DNA of 14,098 bases from Planctomycetaceae bacterium TMED10 (GCA_002168195.1 NHBP01000008.1:20856-34953), one strand, 5' to 3'; positions 1 to 6,855 are shown, numbered from the stretch's first letter. Numbers and translations are program-made. Notes: a model not told the origin generated them from the letters alone.

Positions 1-159
1 GGGCCGACCGATAGAAACATACGTTTTGCGGCCCATGATAATCGAATGGCCCGTGGTCAGCTTTCGAAACCGACGCAGATCGGCTGAGATATGCCAAGGC
101 AATTGCCCCTTGCATCCAATCACACCATTTTCAGCGGCGGCAACGATGATTGAAAGCAT
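1..159 (-). CDS. folA: Dihydrofolate reductase, N-terminal part
   Basis: This is the first 53 codons of a dihydrofolate reductase, read leftwards and cut by the window edge. The enzyme reduces dihydrofolate to tetrahydrofolate with NADPH in the cytoplasm, recycling the dihydrofolate that thymidylate synthase makes. The ATG at 159 gives MLSIIVAAAENGVIG, the usual N-terminal strand and loop, followed by QLPWHISADLRRFR. This is the substrate-binding LPWH...DL.RF signature, with the acidic active-site residue at Asp28. It continues to the nucleotide-binding stretch IIMGRKTYVSIGRP. The start is chosen because the family normally begins a few residues before the I/V-A motif; the ATG at 164 is in another frame. 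The gene begins 42 bases after the thyA stop on the same strand, so the two are probably co-transcribed. No clear Shine-Dalgarno sequence is present. The identification is secure although only about a third of the protein is visible. Confidence 0.95.
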   Translation of the reverse strand, partial: MLSIIVAAAENGVIGCKGQLPWHISADLRRFRKLTTGHSIIMGRKTYVSIGRP

Positions 160-201
160 GGCATGAATTTCTTGCGCGAACTGGCGCGAAACGGGTGAAA
201 A

Positions 202-996
202 TTAAACGCTTACAGGAGCTTTAATGTGCGGGTGCGGGTCGTAGCCGGATAGTTCAAAATCCTCAAACGAAAAATCAAAAAGAGAGTCCACGTTTGGGTT
301 TACTTTCAACTGAGGAAGCGGCTTCGGTTCGCGGGAAAGCTGGAGTTCGGCTTCTTGTAGATGATTATTGTATAGATGCGCATCTCCAAAGGTATGAATA
401 AATTCACCGGGCTTGAGTTTGGTCACCTGTGCAATCATTTGTGTCAGCAGCGCGTAGGAGGCGATATTAAAAGGGACTCCAAGAAAAATGTCTGCGCTGC
501 GTTGATAAAGTTGGCATGAAAGCCGACCCTCACTCACATAAAACTGAAAGAGCGCGTGGCACGGTGCGAGGGCCATCTGCGGAATCTGTGCCACATTCCA
601 AGCTGAAATCAGCAGACGACGAGAATCGGGGTTTTTGTTAATTTGCTCAAGCAGTTCTGCAAGCTGATCGATTGACTTCCCGTTTTCATCAGGCCAACTC
701 CGCCACTGGCGACCATAGACCGGTCCGAGTTCACCCTCTCCGTCCGCCCATTCATCCCAAATGGAAACGCCATTTTGATTGAGATAGTCAACATTCGTAT
801 CACCGCGGAGAAACCAGAGCAATTCATAAATAATGGATCGCAGATGCAGTTTTTTTGTCGTACAAAGTGGAAATCCATCGGCAAGATCAAATCGCATTTG
901 ATAGCCAAAAATGCTTTTTGTCCCAGTTCCTGTTCGATCACTTTTCTCGGCGCCATGTCGAAGAACGTGTTGCATCAGCTCCAGATATTGTCGCAT
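202..996 (-). CDS. thyA: Thymidylate synthase
   Basis: The product converts dUMP to dTMP using methylene-tetrahydrofolate and releases dihydrofolate, the substrate of the neighbouring folA product. From the ATG at 996 the protein is 264 residues, the same length as E. coli ThyA as I recall it, and begins [12 protein letters not shown] like it. Visible family features are the phosphate-binding DRTGTGT loop, the LRSII.ELLWFL.GDTN stretch, the WDEWAD segment, the catalytic cysteine in [11 protein letters not shown] (about residue 146), the second phosphate arginine pair in PDSRRLL, and the substrate-binding [22 protein letters not shown]. The C-terminus IKAPVSV is the mobile tail that closes the active site. 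A TTG at 1020 would add eight residues (MSLESEES), but it has no support in the family and no better ribosome site. The E. coli-like form suggests a folate cycle that depends on FolA rather than on flavin-dependent ThyX. Confidence 0.97.
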   Translation of the reverse strand: MRQYLELMQHVLRHGAEKSDRTGTGTKSIFGYQMRFDLADGFPLCTTKKLHLRSIIYELLWFLRGDTNVDYLNQNGVSIWDEWADGEGELGPVYGRQWRSWPDENGKSIDQLAELLEQINKNPDSRRLLISAWNVAQIPQMALAPCHALFQFYVSEGRLSCQLYQRSADIFLGVPFNIASYALLTQMIAQVTKLKPGEFIHTFGDAHLYNNHLQEAELQLSREPKPLPQLKVNPNVDSLFDFSFEDFELSGYDPHPHIKAPVSV

Positions 997-1076
997 TGAT
1001 TCTTCGCTTTCTAAACTCAATCTTCCATAAGTACAGTCTGTCGCAAACGGAGACTGCTTTTTAGATTACCAGCTCC

Positions 1077-1337
1077 TTAACCACTACCCATTAATTCTTC
1101 GACCAGTTTAGCAACCAATTCCGGACTGTCTTTTTGTTCTAAATGTTCGATTCGCTCTGGCTTCACTTCAAGATTTTCCAGTGCGCTTCGTATTCGCTTC
1201 CAAATAGTTGCCCTTTTTTTCCCTTCTGCAAGATAGAGATCGGTCACTAATTCACTAAGTCGTTGATGAGATAATGCAGAGCGGTTTTTATAATAATTTT
1301 TGATTATTTTCTGCTGATAAGACGAACGTTCTTTCAT
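1077..1337 (-). CDS. Small basic protein of unknown function
   Basis: This 86-residue protein (MKERSSYQQKIIKNYYKNR...) has no function I can name. It is rich in Lys, Arg and Glu, has no signal peptide, membrane segment or cysteine pair, and looks almost entirely alpha-helical. Segments such as QRLSELVTDLYLAEGKKRATIWKR and ELVAKLVEELM have helical spacing of hydrophobic residues. The sequence has the character of a conserved small planctomycete protein, which I infer from composition and context rather than from a match. It starts with ATG, with no good Shine-Dalgarno sequence upstream (AAAAGAATAAAATCG). It lies 80 bases upstream of the thyA ATG on the same strand, so it may be the first gene of a small-protein/thyA/folA transcript. 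A nucleic-acid-binding or structural role is possible but unproven. The well-structured reading frame and coding-like composition make it likely to be real. Confidence 0.7.
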   Translation of the reverse strand: MKERSSYQQKIIKNYYKNRSALSHQRLSELVTDLYLAEGKKRATIWKRIRSALENLEVKPERIEHLEQKDSPELVAKLVEELMGSG

Positions 1338-1622
1338 CGATTTTATTCTTTTGTGCTATGGATTCATTGATCATCAGGAGCCCGATGTGTGCCATCCACC
1401 AACGGAGTGGAAAATCCTGACCTGATCTCACTGAGGGTTGATCTGGTAGATTAACCGCATCTCGGACCGTTCAAAAGTATGCGATACCTAATGCTCTCAC
1501 AAGACCAGCAAATTTTTGTAATGATTCAATTCATACCCATGCATTCTGCTCGATAACTTTTTCTCTGCTACACGTTCTCTGCTACACGTTCTCTGCTCCA
1601 CGCTGCAGGCTTTATAAATCGA
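1338..1622. other. Intergenic region between divergent genes
   Basis: This 285-base region separates the leftward small-protein/thyA/folA group from the rightward murJ. It must hold promoters for both directions, but I see no convincing -35/-10 pair on either strand. It contains a weak 5-bp hairpin (TCCAC at 1395-1399 with GTGGA at 1407-1411) and the 14-base tandem repeat listed separately. No coding frame or RNA gene was recognised. Confidence 0.6.
1561..1602. repeat. Three tandem copies of a 14-base unit
   Basis: The unit TTCTCTGCTACACG occurs at 1561-1574 and 1575-1588 exactly, and at 1589-1602 with one change (A to C at the eleventh base). The array ends 20 bases before the murJ ATG, so it lies in the murJ leader or just upstream of it. 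Perfect adjacent copies suggest recent slippage expansion; a regulatory role is possible but not shown. Confidence 0.9.
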
Positions 1623-3260
1623 ATGAAAAGAAAGCGATCACCATTTTTTCAGGGCATGAAGATCACTGCCTTCTGGACGCTGATCAGTCGTCTTTTAGGC
1701 ATGGTCCGCGATGTGGCAACGGCGGCACTCTTTGGCTTGGCCGAAAATGGGGTGATGGACGCTTTTGTCGTCGCCTTCAGGGTACCCAATATTTTTCGTC
1801 GCCTCTTTGGCGAGGGTGCGTTGTCGGCAAGTACACTGCCTGTGATTACAGCAAAAAAGGAAGCAGATCCTCTTTCGATTTGGCAACTCGTCAGCACGCT
1901 CCTAGGGTACGTCTTTGTGGCAATGACGGTGTTGACGCTGATGGCAGAGATCTTCTGCGGATTGCTTTGGTACTGGGCAGATGGGCTGGCCGAATACCAA
2001 CTCGTTGTTGGGCTTTCCGCCGTGATGCTGCCCTATTTGCTATTTATTTCGATGGCCTCGGTAGCTTCAGCCACTTTACATGCATTTAATCATTTCAGCA
2101 CACCCGCATTTGTTCCTATTCTTTTGAACGTAATATGGATTGTCGTAGCGGTCGGGATCGCTCCCTACTGGAAAGACAACCCTACAGCTCAAGCCTATCT
2201 GATCGCAGTTGCGGTGTTGCTCGGCGGCTTTTTACAATTGGCGGCGCAGTTGCTGGTTTTAAAACGATTCGGAATGCGTTGGCAGTGGGATTGGCACGCA
2301 AGTCGCGTGACGATTCATCGAATTGTTCGCCAATTGGTACCAATGGCTGTAGGACTTGCCATTTTGCCAATCAACACTCTTGTCGACACGGCGGTAGCTT
2401 GGATTTTTTCGGCGCAGCAACAAGCTACTCCAATCTCTTGGCTTGGAGGAAATATATTTTATCCATTACAGGACGGAACCGTGGCGGCGATCTATTTTGC
2501 CGAACGTCTTTATCAATTTCCGGTGGGCTTACTTGGCGTTGTGATTGGTGTTGTCGCTTTTCCAGCACTGAGTCGCCACGCCAACTCGGGAGATCAAGGA
2601 CAATTTGTCAAAAAAATGATTCAGGCACTGCGGACAAACTTATTTTTAGCTATTCCGGCGACAGCCGGCTTAATCCTTCTGGCCGGGCCGATCACCAATT
2701 TGCTCTTTCGCCATGGTGCGTTTACAGAAACCGATACGCTCCGCACATCTCAGATGGTCGCAGCCTATGCTTGTGGAATTTGGGCTTATTCTACACTTCC
2801 AGTGCTGATCCGCGGGTTTTATGCTGCGGAAGATTCTCAAACTCCCTTTCGCCTGGGACTCACTATCGTGGTGTTCAATGGAGTGATTGACTTGGCATGC
2901 ATTTGGTTGTTGGGGGAAACGGGGTTGGCGTACGCAAGCGCAGGAGCTGCGGCGTTATTGGCTATGCTTCTGATCCGAAAAGCAAACCGCCAATGGAAAC
3001 TCTTCTCAGACGGTATGCCGCAGGTACAAAATAGGTTCTGGAAAAACACCCTGGTCATTACGCTTCTACGGAGCAGTCTGGCAACGGCCACCATGTATGC
3101 CGGAGGCTATTTATTGCTACGTCAGATGTCGATTTCCACACCCCGTTCCTTTATAGGTGACTTTTTCACTGTGGGAGTACTATTGGTATGCTGCGTCGGC
3201 ATCTATTTGCTCGTTTCACTACTTTTGGGAGCCCGTGAATGGCGCGAACATGCTTCGTAA
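1623..3260 (+). CDS. murJ: Lipid II flippase MurJ
   Basis: MurJ (MviN) flips lipid II, the lipid-linked cell-wall precursor, across the inner membrane. The 545-residue product is a polytopic membrane protein with many hydrophobic segments, matching the usual 14-helix MOP-superfamily fold and a length of about 510-550. The N-terminal core is typical: ISRLLGMVRD (Arg23 and Arg29, matching Arg18 and Arg24 of E. coli), MDAFVVAFRVPNIFRRLFGEGALS (Asp46 and Arg59/60, matching Asp39 and Arg52/53). AERLYQFPVGLLG carries Arg295, equivalent to Arg270 of E. coli. A short insertion (about residues 262-286) precedes that helix. The ATG at 1623 gives a basic start (MKRKR) but has no Shine-Dalgarno sequence; Met12 (MKITAFW) is an alternative start that also fits the family. 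The presence of MurJ and LysA in one window argues for a lineage that makes peptidoglycan. Confidence 0.95.
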   Translation: MKRKRSPFFQGMKITAFWTLISRLLGMVRDVATAALFGLAENGVMDAFVVAFRVPNIFRRLFGEGALSASTLPVITAKKEADPLSIWQLVSTLLGYVFVAMTVLTLMAEIFCGLLWYWADGLAEYQLVVGLSAVMLPYLLFISMASVASATLHAFNHFSTPAFVPILLNVIWIVVAVGIAPYWKDNPTAQAYLIAVAVLLGGFLQLAAQLLVLKRFGMRWQWDWHASRVTIHRIVRQLVPMAVGLAILPINTLVDTAVAWIFSAQQQATPISWLGGNIFYPLQDGTVAAIYFAERLYQFPVGLLGVVIGVVAFPALSRHANSGDQGQFVKKMIQALRTNLFLAIPATAGLILLAGPITNLLFRHGAFTETDTLRTSQMVAAYACGIWAYSTLPVLIRGFYAAEDSQTPFRLGLTIVVFNGVIDLACIWLLGETGLAYASAGAAALLAMLLIRKANRQWKLFSDGMPQVQNRFWKNTLVITLLRSSLATATMYAGGYLLLRQMSISTPRSFIGDFFTVGVLLVCCVGIYLLVSLLLGAREWREHAS

Positions 3261-3360
3261 GTCCTCAACGCGGCCTTGGCCACTTGCGTGTTGATCGGGT
3301 AAATTAGAAGGGCTGTTAGTTTTAATCAAATCTTGCTGTTTAAACCCGTGTTTACTCTCC

Positions 3361-3762
3361 ATGCCTACTGTAAAATTTACAAAAGAGAAAAAAGAAATTG
3401 AGGTGCCGGTAGGGACCGATCTTCGCACAGCTGCCCAAAAAGCCGGCGTCAATATCTACGATGGATTCAATGGGTTCGGAGCGAAGTTAAACTCTCTCTT
3501 CAATTGCCACGGATTTGGCATGTGTGGCACCTGTCGGGTGAATGTGACGCAGGGGATGGAGAATACGAATCCGCTCACCGTCCGGGAAAAGATAAAATTT
3601 AAAACTCCCATCCCGACTCCCATGCCGGATCCGCTTCCATGCCTTGCATACATTGGCAATGAAGAAACGATGCGTCTGGCCTGTATGACGCGCATTGAGG
3701 GGGATGTCGAGATTGAAACCGGACCCCCGATCGACTTGTTCGGCGAAAACTTTTTTAGTTAA
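3361..3762 (+). CDS. [2Fe-2S] ferredoxin
   Basis: This 133-residue soluble protein has a beta-grasp ferredoxin fold. It opens MPTVKFTKEKKEIEVPVGTDLRTAAQKAGV, the usual beta-hairpin and helix. The cluster cysteines are in CHGFGMCGTC (Cys49, Cys55, Cys58; CX5CX2C spacing as in adrenodoxin-type proteins), with the fourth most likely Cys108 in RLACMTRI. The stretch between Cys58 and Cys108 is about 49 residues, longer than the usual 30-37. It includes a proline-rich piece (TPIPTPMPDPLPC) with an additional cysteine, Cys94. It would carry single electrons to a partner enzyme that is not obvious here. It stands first in a co-directional run, 41 bases before the P-II gene. There is no Shine-Dalgarno sequence upstream of the ATG (TTTACTCTCC). 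The 100 bases between murJ and this gene show no clear promoter or terminator. Confidence 0.9.
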   Translation: MPTVKFTKEKKEIEVPVGTDLRTAAQKAGVNIYDGFNGFGAKLNSLFNCHGFGMCGTCRVNVTQGMENTNPLTVREKIKFKTPIPTPMPDPLPCLAYIGNEETMRLACMTRIEGDVEIETGPPIDLFGENFFS

Positions 3763-3803
3763 TGGGTTCCCTTGCACGATGAACATACTCATCGCCCAGT
3801 ACC

Positions 3804-4136
3804 GTGAAACAAATTCTCGCTATCGTTAAACCGTATTTAGCTGAAAAAGTTTTAGAATCTTTGCGTCGCGCCCCACTCGAAGCGCTCAATATCCGGGAAG
3901 TGAAGGGCTACGGGAGACAGAAAAGTTATCTCGACCAGTACGGTGACACCGAATATTCCCTCGCGTTCCTGCCAAAAGTAGAAATTACTCTTTGGGTGGA
4001 CGATGCTCGCGTCGAAGAAATTGTAAGTAAATTGATTGACGTTGCTCGAACCGGTCGAATCGGTGACGGTAAAATAATGGTCCTTCCGAGTGAAGAAATA
4101 TCGATGGCTTCAATCGCCGCGAGTACCCAAGAGTAA
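3804..4136 (+). CDS. glnB: P-II family nitrogen signal protein
   Basis: The product is a 110-residue P-II protein, a trimeric sensor of ATP/ADP and 2-oxoglutarate that controls nitrogen-assimilation targets by contact. It starts MKQILAIVKPYLAEKVLESL, the typical first strand and helix. The T-loop follows as GYGRQKSYLDQYGDTEYSLAFLPKVEI. It includes Gln39, which contacts 2-oxoglutarate in the family, and Tyr51, the residue uridylylated by GlnD in E. coli, at exactly the same number. The B-loop is TGRIGDGKIMV (about residues 83-93). The GTG at 3804 is the only sensible start, because an in-frame TGA lies at 3780-3782 just upstream. Whether it is closer to GlnB or GlnK cannot be decided; no amtB is nearby, so the symbol is tentative. 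Its position between a ferredoxin and a molybdopterin-fold protein is unusual and suggests a link between nitrogen status and a redox process. Confidence 0.93.
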   Translation: MKQILAIVKPYLAEKVLESLRRAPLEALNIREVKGYGRQKSYLDQYGDTEYSLAFLPKVEITLWVDDARVEEIVSKLIDVARTGRIGDGKIMVLPSEEISMASIAASTQE

Positions 4137-4160
4137 GAAAAATCCCGCCAGGAAGATTCA

Positions 4161-4646
4161 ATGAGCTCGTCCGTACTACTACAGGTTGATGGAGATGTGA
4201 CCGGCAAGCGTGCATTCACCTGGGAGGACCTAACGGCAATCAATCCGCAATGGCAGATTTCGGATGTCAGCCAACTAGGCACCACCCGAAGTGGCGGAGC
4301 TGTGTGGATGCGCGGGATCTTAGAAGCAGTCAAAGTCTGTCCCGAAGCCAAATACATTACGCTTCACAGCAAGCGAGATAATTTTCACGCGAGCCTGCCG
4401 ATCGACGCGATCCTGGACCGTGGGATGTTTATTTATAGGCAACAAAACCAACCTCTGGCCGCCGCTGCCGGAGGTCCCATTCGGTTTTTTATCCGCGACC
4501 ATACTGACTGCCATAATGGCGAAATCGACGAATGTGCGAATGTTAAATATGTGGATCGTGTTGAATTTTCAAAACAAAAAGGCTTTGATAATCGTCCGCT
4601 CGATGACGATGCCCATGAAGCACTCCACCAGCAGGAGACGCCTTGA
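4161..4646 (+). CDS. Short sulfite-oxidase-fold (molybdopterin-dependent oxidoreductase-like) protein
   Basis: This 161-residue protein resembles the oxidoreductase molybdopterin-binding domain (sulfite oxidase/YedY fold). Supporting stretches are QVDGDV near the start, FTWEDL (residues 19-24), the central SGGAVWMRGILEAV where family members have a GxxW.GvpLxxlL pattern, and GGPIRFFIRDHTDCHNGEIDECANVKYVDRVEF (about 104-136). The last is the GGPvR...K.V.. conclusion of the domain, with Cys117 and Cys125. The cysteine that binds molybdenum in true enzymes normally sits just before the glycine-rich stretch. Here that place reads SQLGTTRSGG, with no cysteine, so the protein may have lost catalysis or may bind another ligand. 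It has no Tat or Sec signal, so it appears cytoplasmic. AGGA at 4150-4153 is a plausible ribosome site. It begins 24 bases after the P-II stop and its own stop directly abuts the next gene. Confidence 0.75.
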   Translation: MSSSVLLQVDGDVTGKRAFTWEDLTAINPQWQISDVSQLGTTRSGGAVWMRGILEAVKVCPEAKYITLHSKRDNFHASLPIDAILDRGMFIYRQQNQPLAAAAGGPIRFFIRDHTDCHNGEIDECANVKYVDRVEFSKQKGFDNRPLDDDAHEALHQQETP

Positions 4647-5201
4647 GTGAGTGGTTTTCGAATCACACCCATTGAGGTTTTGGTTGTCCTCATTTGTCTG
4701 GGCCTTGTTTCAATCCTGGTTTTACCAGCACTGCTCATGTCGCGTGAAGAGTCTCGCTCTTTAACGTGTCAATCACATCAAGCTAAACTTGTCCTCGGAA
4801 TGAGGGATCCGAGTGATCCTGTCGCAATCACCGATCCATCAAAATGGCCTCAAATTCTTGCTCTACGTTTTACCGATCCATCAATTGTGGAACACTGTCC
4901 AAGTGACGCAAGACGGCCCCCGGCAACGGCCAGTTATGGAATCAATCCAACGGTCACACGATTTGCAGATGAAGATGCCAGTAAAATTACCTTCATCGAT
5001 TTCAACGCGTTGGTTGTTGTATTAACGGAGGACAATCTCCTTACGCAATGGAAACGATCAGTGGCTCCGCGTCATTTTGATTTTGTAAACGTCGTTTTTT
5101 ATGATTCACATATCGAATCAAAAGAACCGGTAGCCATCGCACCGGACCAACCGGATAGCTTGAAAAATTTCTGGTTGCCTAAAACCGGCACCAACCGCTG
5201 A
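4647..5201 (+). CDS. Pilin-like membrane protein with degenerate H-X9-DG motif (DUF1559-like)
   Basis: This 184-residue protein begins GFRITPIEVLVVLICLGLVSILVLPALLMSREESRSLTCQ. That resembles the prepilin N-terminus of planctomycete DUF1559 proteins: a short leader, Glu at the fifth mature position, one hydrophobic helix, then RE.AR. Near the end is H-FDFVNVVFY-D-S, the H-X9-DG motif with the final Gly replaced by Ser. The residue before the expected cleavage site is Arg rather than Gly, so processing by a prepilin peptidase is doubtful and the protein may simply stay anchored by its helix. It is shorter than usual DUF1559 members (often 300 or more residues). The GTG start at 4647 follows the previous TGA with no gap, so translation is probably coupled. 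Its function is unknown; it may be a repurposed pseudopilin. Confidence 0.75.
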   Translation: MSGFRITPIEVLVVLICLGLVSILVLPALLMSREESRSLTCQSHQAKLVLGMRDPSDPVAITDPSKWPQILALRFTDPSIVEHCPSDARRPPATASYGINPTVTRFADEDASKITFIDFNALVVVLTEDNLLTQWKRSVAPRHFDFVNVVFYDSHIESKEPVAIAPDQPDSLKNFWLPKTGTNR

Positions 5202-5212
5202 ATAATTCAAGA

Positions 5213-5235
5213 ACGCAGAGTGCGTGATAATTTTT
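5213..5235 (+). terminator. Weak terminator-like hairpin
   Basis: A 5-bp stem (ACGCA at 5213-5217, TGCGT at 5221-5225, loop GAG) is followed by GATAATTTTT. It lies 12 bases after the pilin-like gene's stop and ends next to the lysA stop of the opposite strand, the expected place for a terminator between convergent genes. The stem is short and the T-run is delayed, so this is only suggestive. Confidence 0.35.
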
Positions 5236-5236
5236 G

Positions 5237-6505
5237 CTAATCGGGAATATGTTCAGCGGCTGTCATCTGAGCAAACGTTTGTCTTTCACGGATCGTGAAT
5301 ACTTGACCATCGCGGACCAAAAGTTCAGCAGCCAAAGGCTTCGAATTATAATTCGAACCCATCACTGCGCCATATGCGCCTGCACACTCGATAATGAGTA
5401 GATCACCTAATTGGGCCTCCGGCAGTGACCGGGTACACACAAATCCACCCTCTTTTTGCGTAAAAATGTCTCCTGATTCGCATAAAGGTCCGCCCACAAT
5501 CACTTCGCGTAATCCGTTCGTTTTCTCCGCACTACGACGATAAATGGTCATGGGGTGGTGTGAGCCATAGAGGATAGGGCGCGCCAAATCATTAAAACCC
5601 GCATCGACCAGATAAAACCAATTTTTATCCATTTTCTTAATGGCCCGGATTTCCGCCACCAAAAAACCAGCTTCAGCCACCAGATAACGGCCCGGTTCTA
5701 TTTCTAATCGAAGACTGTGACCGAATTGAGATTCTAGTCTTTTACGTGCCGCGTCCCAAAGTTGAAAATAAGCTTCAAGATCAACGTAGGATTCTTCCGT
5801 CTGATAAGGGATTGGCAAGCCGCCACCAGCACTAATGGTGTCGAGACTCGACCCAACCTCTCGCGCCGCCTGTTCCATCGCAGTCACCACTTGCGCAAGG
5901 TGCTCTAGATCCGTACCTGATCCGATATGCATGTGCAAGCCAGTCACCCTTAGGTTGTATTTTTCAGCAATCCGCAAACAGTCGGTCAACTCACTATGCC
6001 AAATACCATGTTTTGACTGTGATCCCCCGGTGTTTGTCTTTTGATTATGACCATGACCAAACCCGGGATTGATGCGTAGCGTAATCGATCGACCTGGTGC
6101 TTTTTGTCCGAGTTGCGTAAGCATGTCGGGTGAACCACAGTTGGTATGAATTCCGCGATCAAGGACAAGTTCGAGTGATGAAAGATCAAAAATATCGGCC
6201 GTATATACAATGGGACTGGGATCGCCACTGGCCGAAAAACCGACTGCTTCTGCACGAAGAATCTCACCGGTACTAACCGCGTCAACGACGGCACCATTCC
6301 GGCGACAGATATCAAGGATGGCAAGATTACTGCAAGCCTTTTGTGCATATCGCACCACATCAAACGCCTTCAGATCATTGATGCGTTCAATTATTTTCTG
6401 TTCGTCATAAACATAAAACGGTGTGTTCACCTTGGCGGCCAACTGCGAAATGGGGATGTCAGCAATTTGATTCCGGAGCAGGTGATGGGACGATGCGGCA
6501 GACAT
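5237..6505 (-). CDS. lysA: Diaminopimelate decarboxylase
   Basis: LysA is a pyridoxal-phosphate enzyme that decarboxylates meso-diaminopimelate to lysine in the last step of lysine synthesis; its substrate is also the cross-linking residue of peptidoglycan. From the ATG at 6505 the product is 422 residues, a normal length. The cofactor lysine is in VRYAQKACSN (Lys56). Other marks are VDAVSTGEI, LRINPGFGHGHNQKTNTGG with SKHGIW, LHMHIGSG, the phosphate-binding SAGGGLPIPY, LEIEPGRYLVAEAG, the dimer-contributed CESGDIF (the Cys of the active site), and GAYGAVMGSNYNS (substrate Tyr). The wording follows the E. coli type closely, differing from the more common long bacterial type. A GTG at 6541 would add MITDSIIFSREK but falls inside the leader hairpin, so the ATG, preceded by AGAGAAAAA, is preferred. 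The gene faces both neighbouring groups and is probably transcribed alone. Confidence 0.95.
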   Translation of the reverse strand: MSAASSHHLLRNQIADIPISQLAAKVNTPFYVYDEQKIIERINDLKAFDVVRYAQKACSNLAILDICRRNGAVVDAVSTGEILRAEAVGFSASGDPSPIVYTADIFDLSSLELVLDRGIHTNCGSPDMLTQLGQKAPGRSITLRINPGFGHGHNQKTNTGGSQSKHGIWHSELTDCLRIAEKYNLRVTGLHMHIGSGTDLEHLAQVVTAMEQAAREVGSSLDTISAGGGLPIPYQTEESYVDLEAYFQLWDAARKRLESQFGHSLRLEIEPGRYLVAEAGFLVAEIRAIKKMDKNWFYLVDAGFNDLARPILYGSHHPMTIYRRSAEKTNGLREVIVGGPLCESGDIFTQKEGGFVCTRSLPEAQLGDLLIIECAGAYGAVMGSNYNSKPLAAELLVRDGQVFTIRERQTFAQMTAAEHIPD

Positions 6506-6540
6506 TTTTTCTCTGGAAAATATTATCGAGTCAGTGATCA

Positions 6541-6583
6541 CGTAAGCCGAACCGAAGAACGCCTATTCGGCTTCGGGCTTACG
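6541..6583 (-). promoter_or_regulatory. Leader hairpin upstream of lysA
   Basis: A long imperfect inverted repeat: CGTAAGCC (6541-6548) pairs with GGCTTACG (6576-6583). Inside, GAA pairs with TTC, and CCGAA (6552-6556) with TTCGG (6566-6570), giving about 16 base pairs with two single-base bulges and a 9-base loop. It ends 36 bases before the lysA ATG and has no T-run on either strand, so it is more likely a leader RNA element or a protein site than a terminator. It has no resemblance I can see to the lysine riboswitch. Confidence 0.6.
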
Positions 6584-6826
6584 AGGTGGATAAATAAACG
6601 GGATTGTCAAATGATCCTAAATTCAAACCCTATATTCGCCTAGTATACCGCCTGGGATGTATGGAGGGTGGGGCCAATATACTCCCCGGAGGTTTGCCCA
6701 AAAAAGTAAGAAAAGGCCACTCTGAACTGTCTGGAGCCCACGATAAAGCCCGTCTCCGCAACCAGATATTTGCCATGAGGCACATGAGGAAAGGTGATAA
6801 ATGCCTGAATCCGCGATTTTCGGGAT
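6584..6826. other. Intergenic region between lysA and hpf
   Basis: Together with the lysA leader hairpin and the hpf leader this makes about 420 bases without a convincing gene. Open frames exist on both strands but their translations show no conserved character. It holds a weak hairpin (AATCC 6808-6812 with GGATT 6823-6827) and two ATGAGG repeats (6776-6781, 6785-6790). It must contain the lysA promoter reading leftwards, which I cannot place. Confidence 0.5.
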
Positions 6827-6855
6827 TTGTTGCCAACCGAAACGAAAGTTACAAT
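6827..6855 (+). promoter_or_regulatory. Possible sigma-70-type promoter for hpf
   Basis: TTGTTG at 6827-6832 and TACAAT at 6850-6855 are separated by 17 bases. The -10 matches five of six consensus bases, the -35 only three. Transcription would start near 6862, about 70 bases before the hpf GTG. The assignment is tentative. Confidence 0.3.

Noticed and set aside
997..1020. TTG-started thyA, eight residues longer
   Set aside because: The ATG at 996 gives the standard 264-residue protein; the additional residues have no counterpart in the family.
2135..2890. Long open frame (251 codons) on the plus strand
   Set aside because: It lies wholly within murJ in another frame; its translation is rich in Ser, Arg and Cys with no domain, as expected for a shadow frame.
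3261..3360. Terminator or promoter between murJ and the ferredoxin gene
   Set aside because: Only GGCCTTGGCC (not a usable stem) and A+T-rich sequence were seen; no convincing -35/-10 pair.
6506..6541. GTG-started lysA, twelve residues longer
   Set aside because: The start would fall in the edge of the leader hairpin and has no ribosome site; the ATG at 6505 gives a normal length.
6541..6583. Reading the lysA-proximal hairpin as a terminator
   Set aside because: No T-run follows on either strand and no gene ends beside it.
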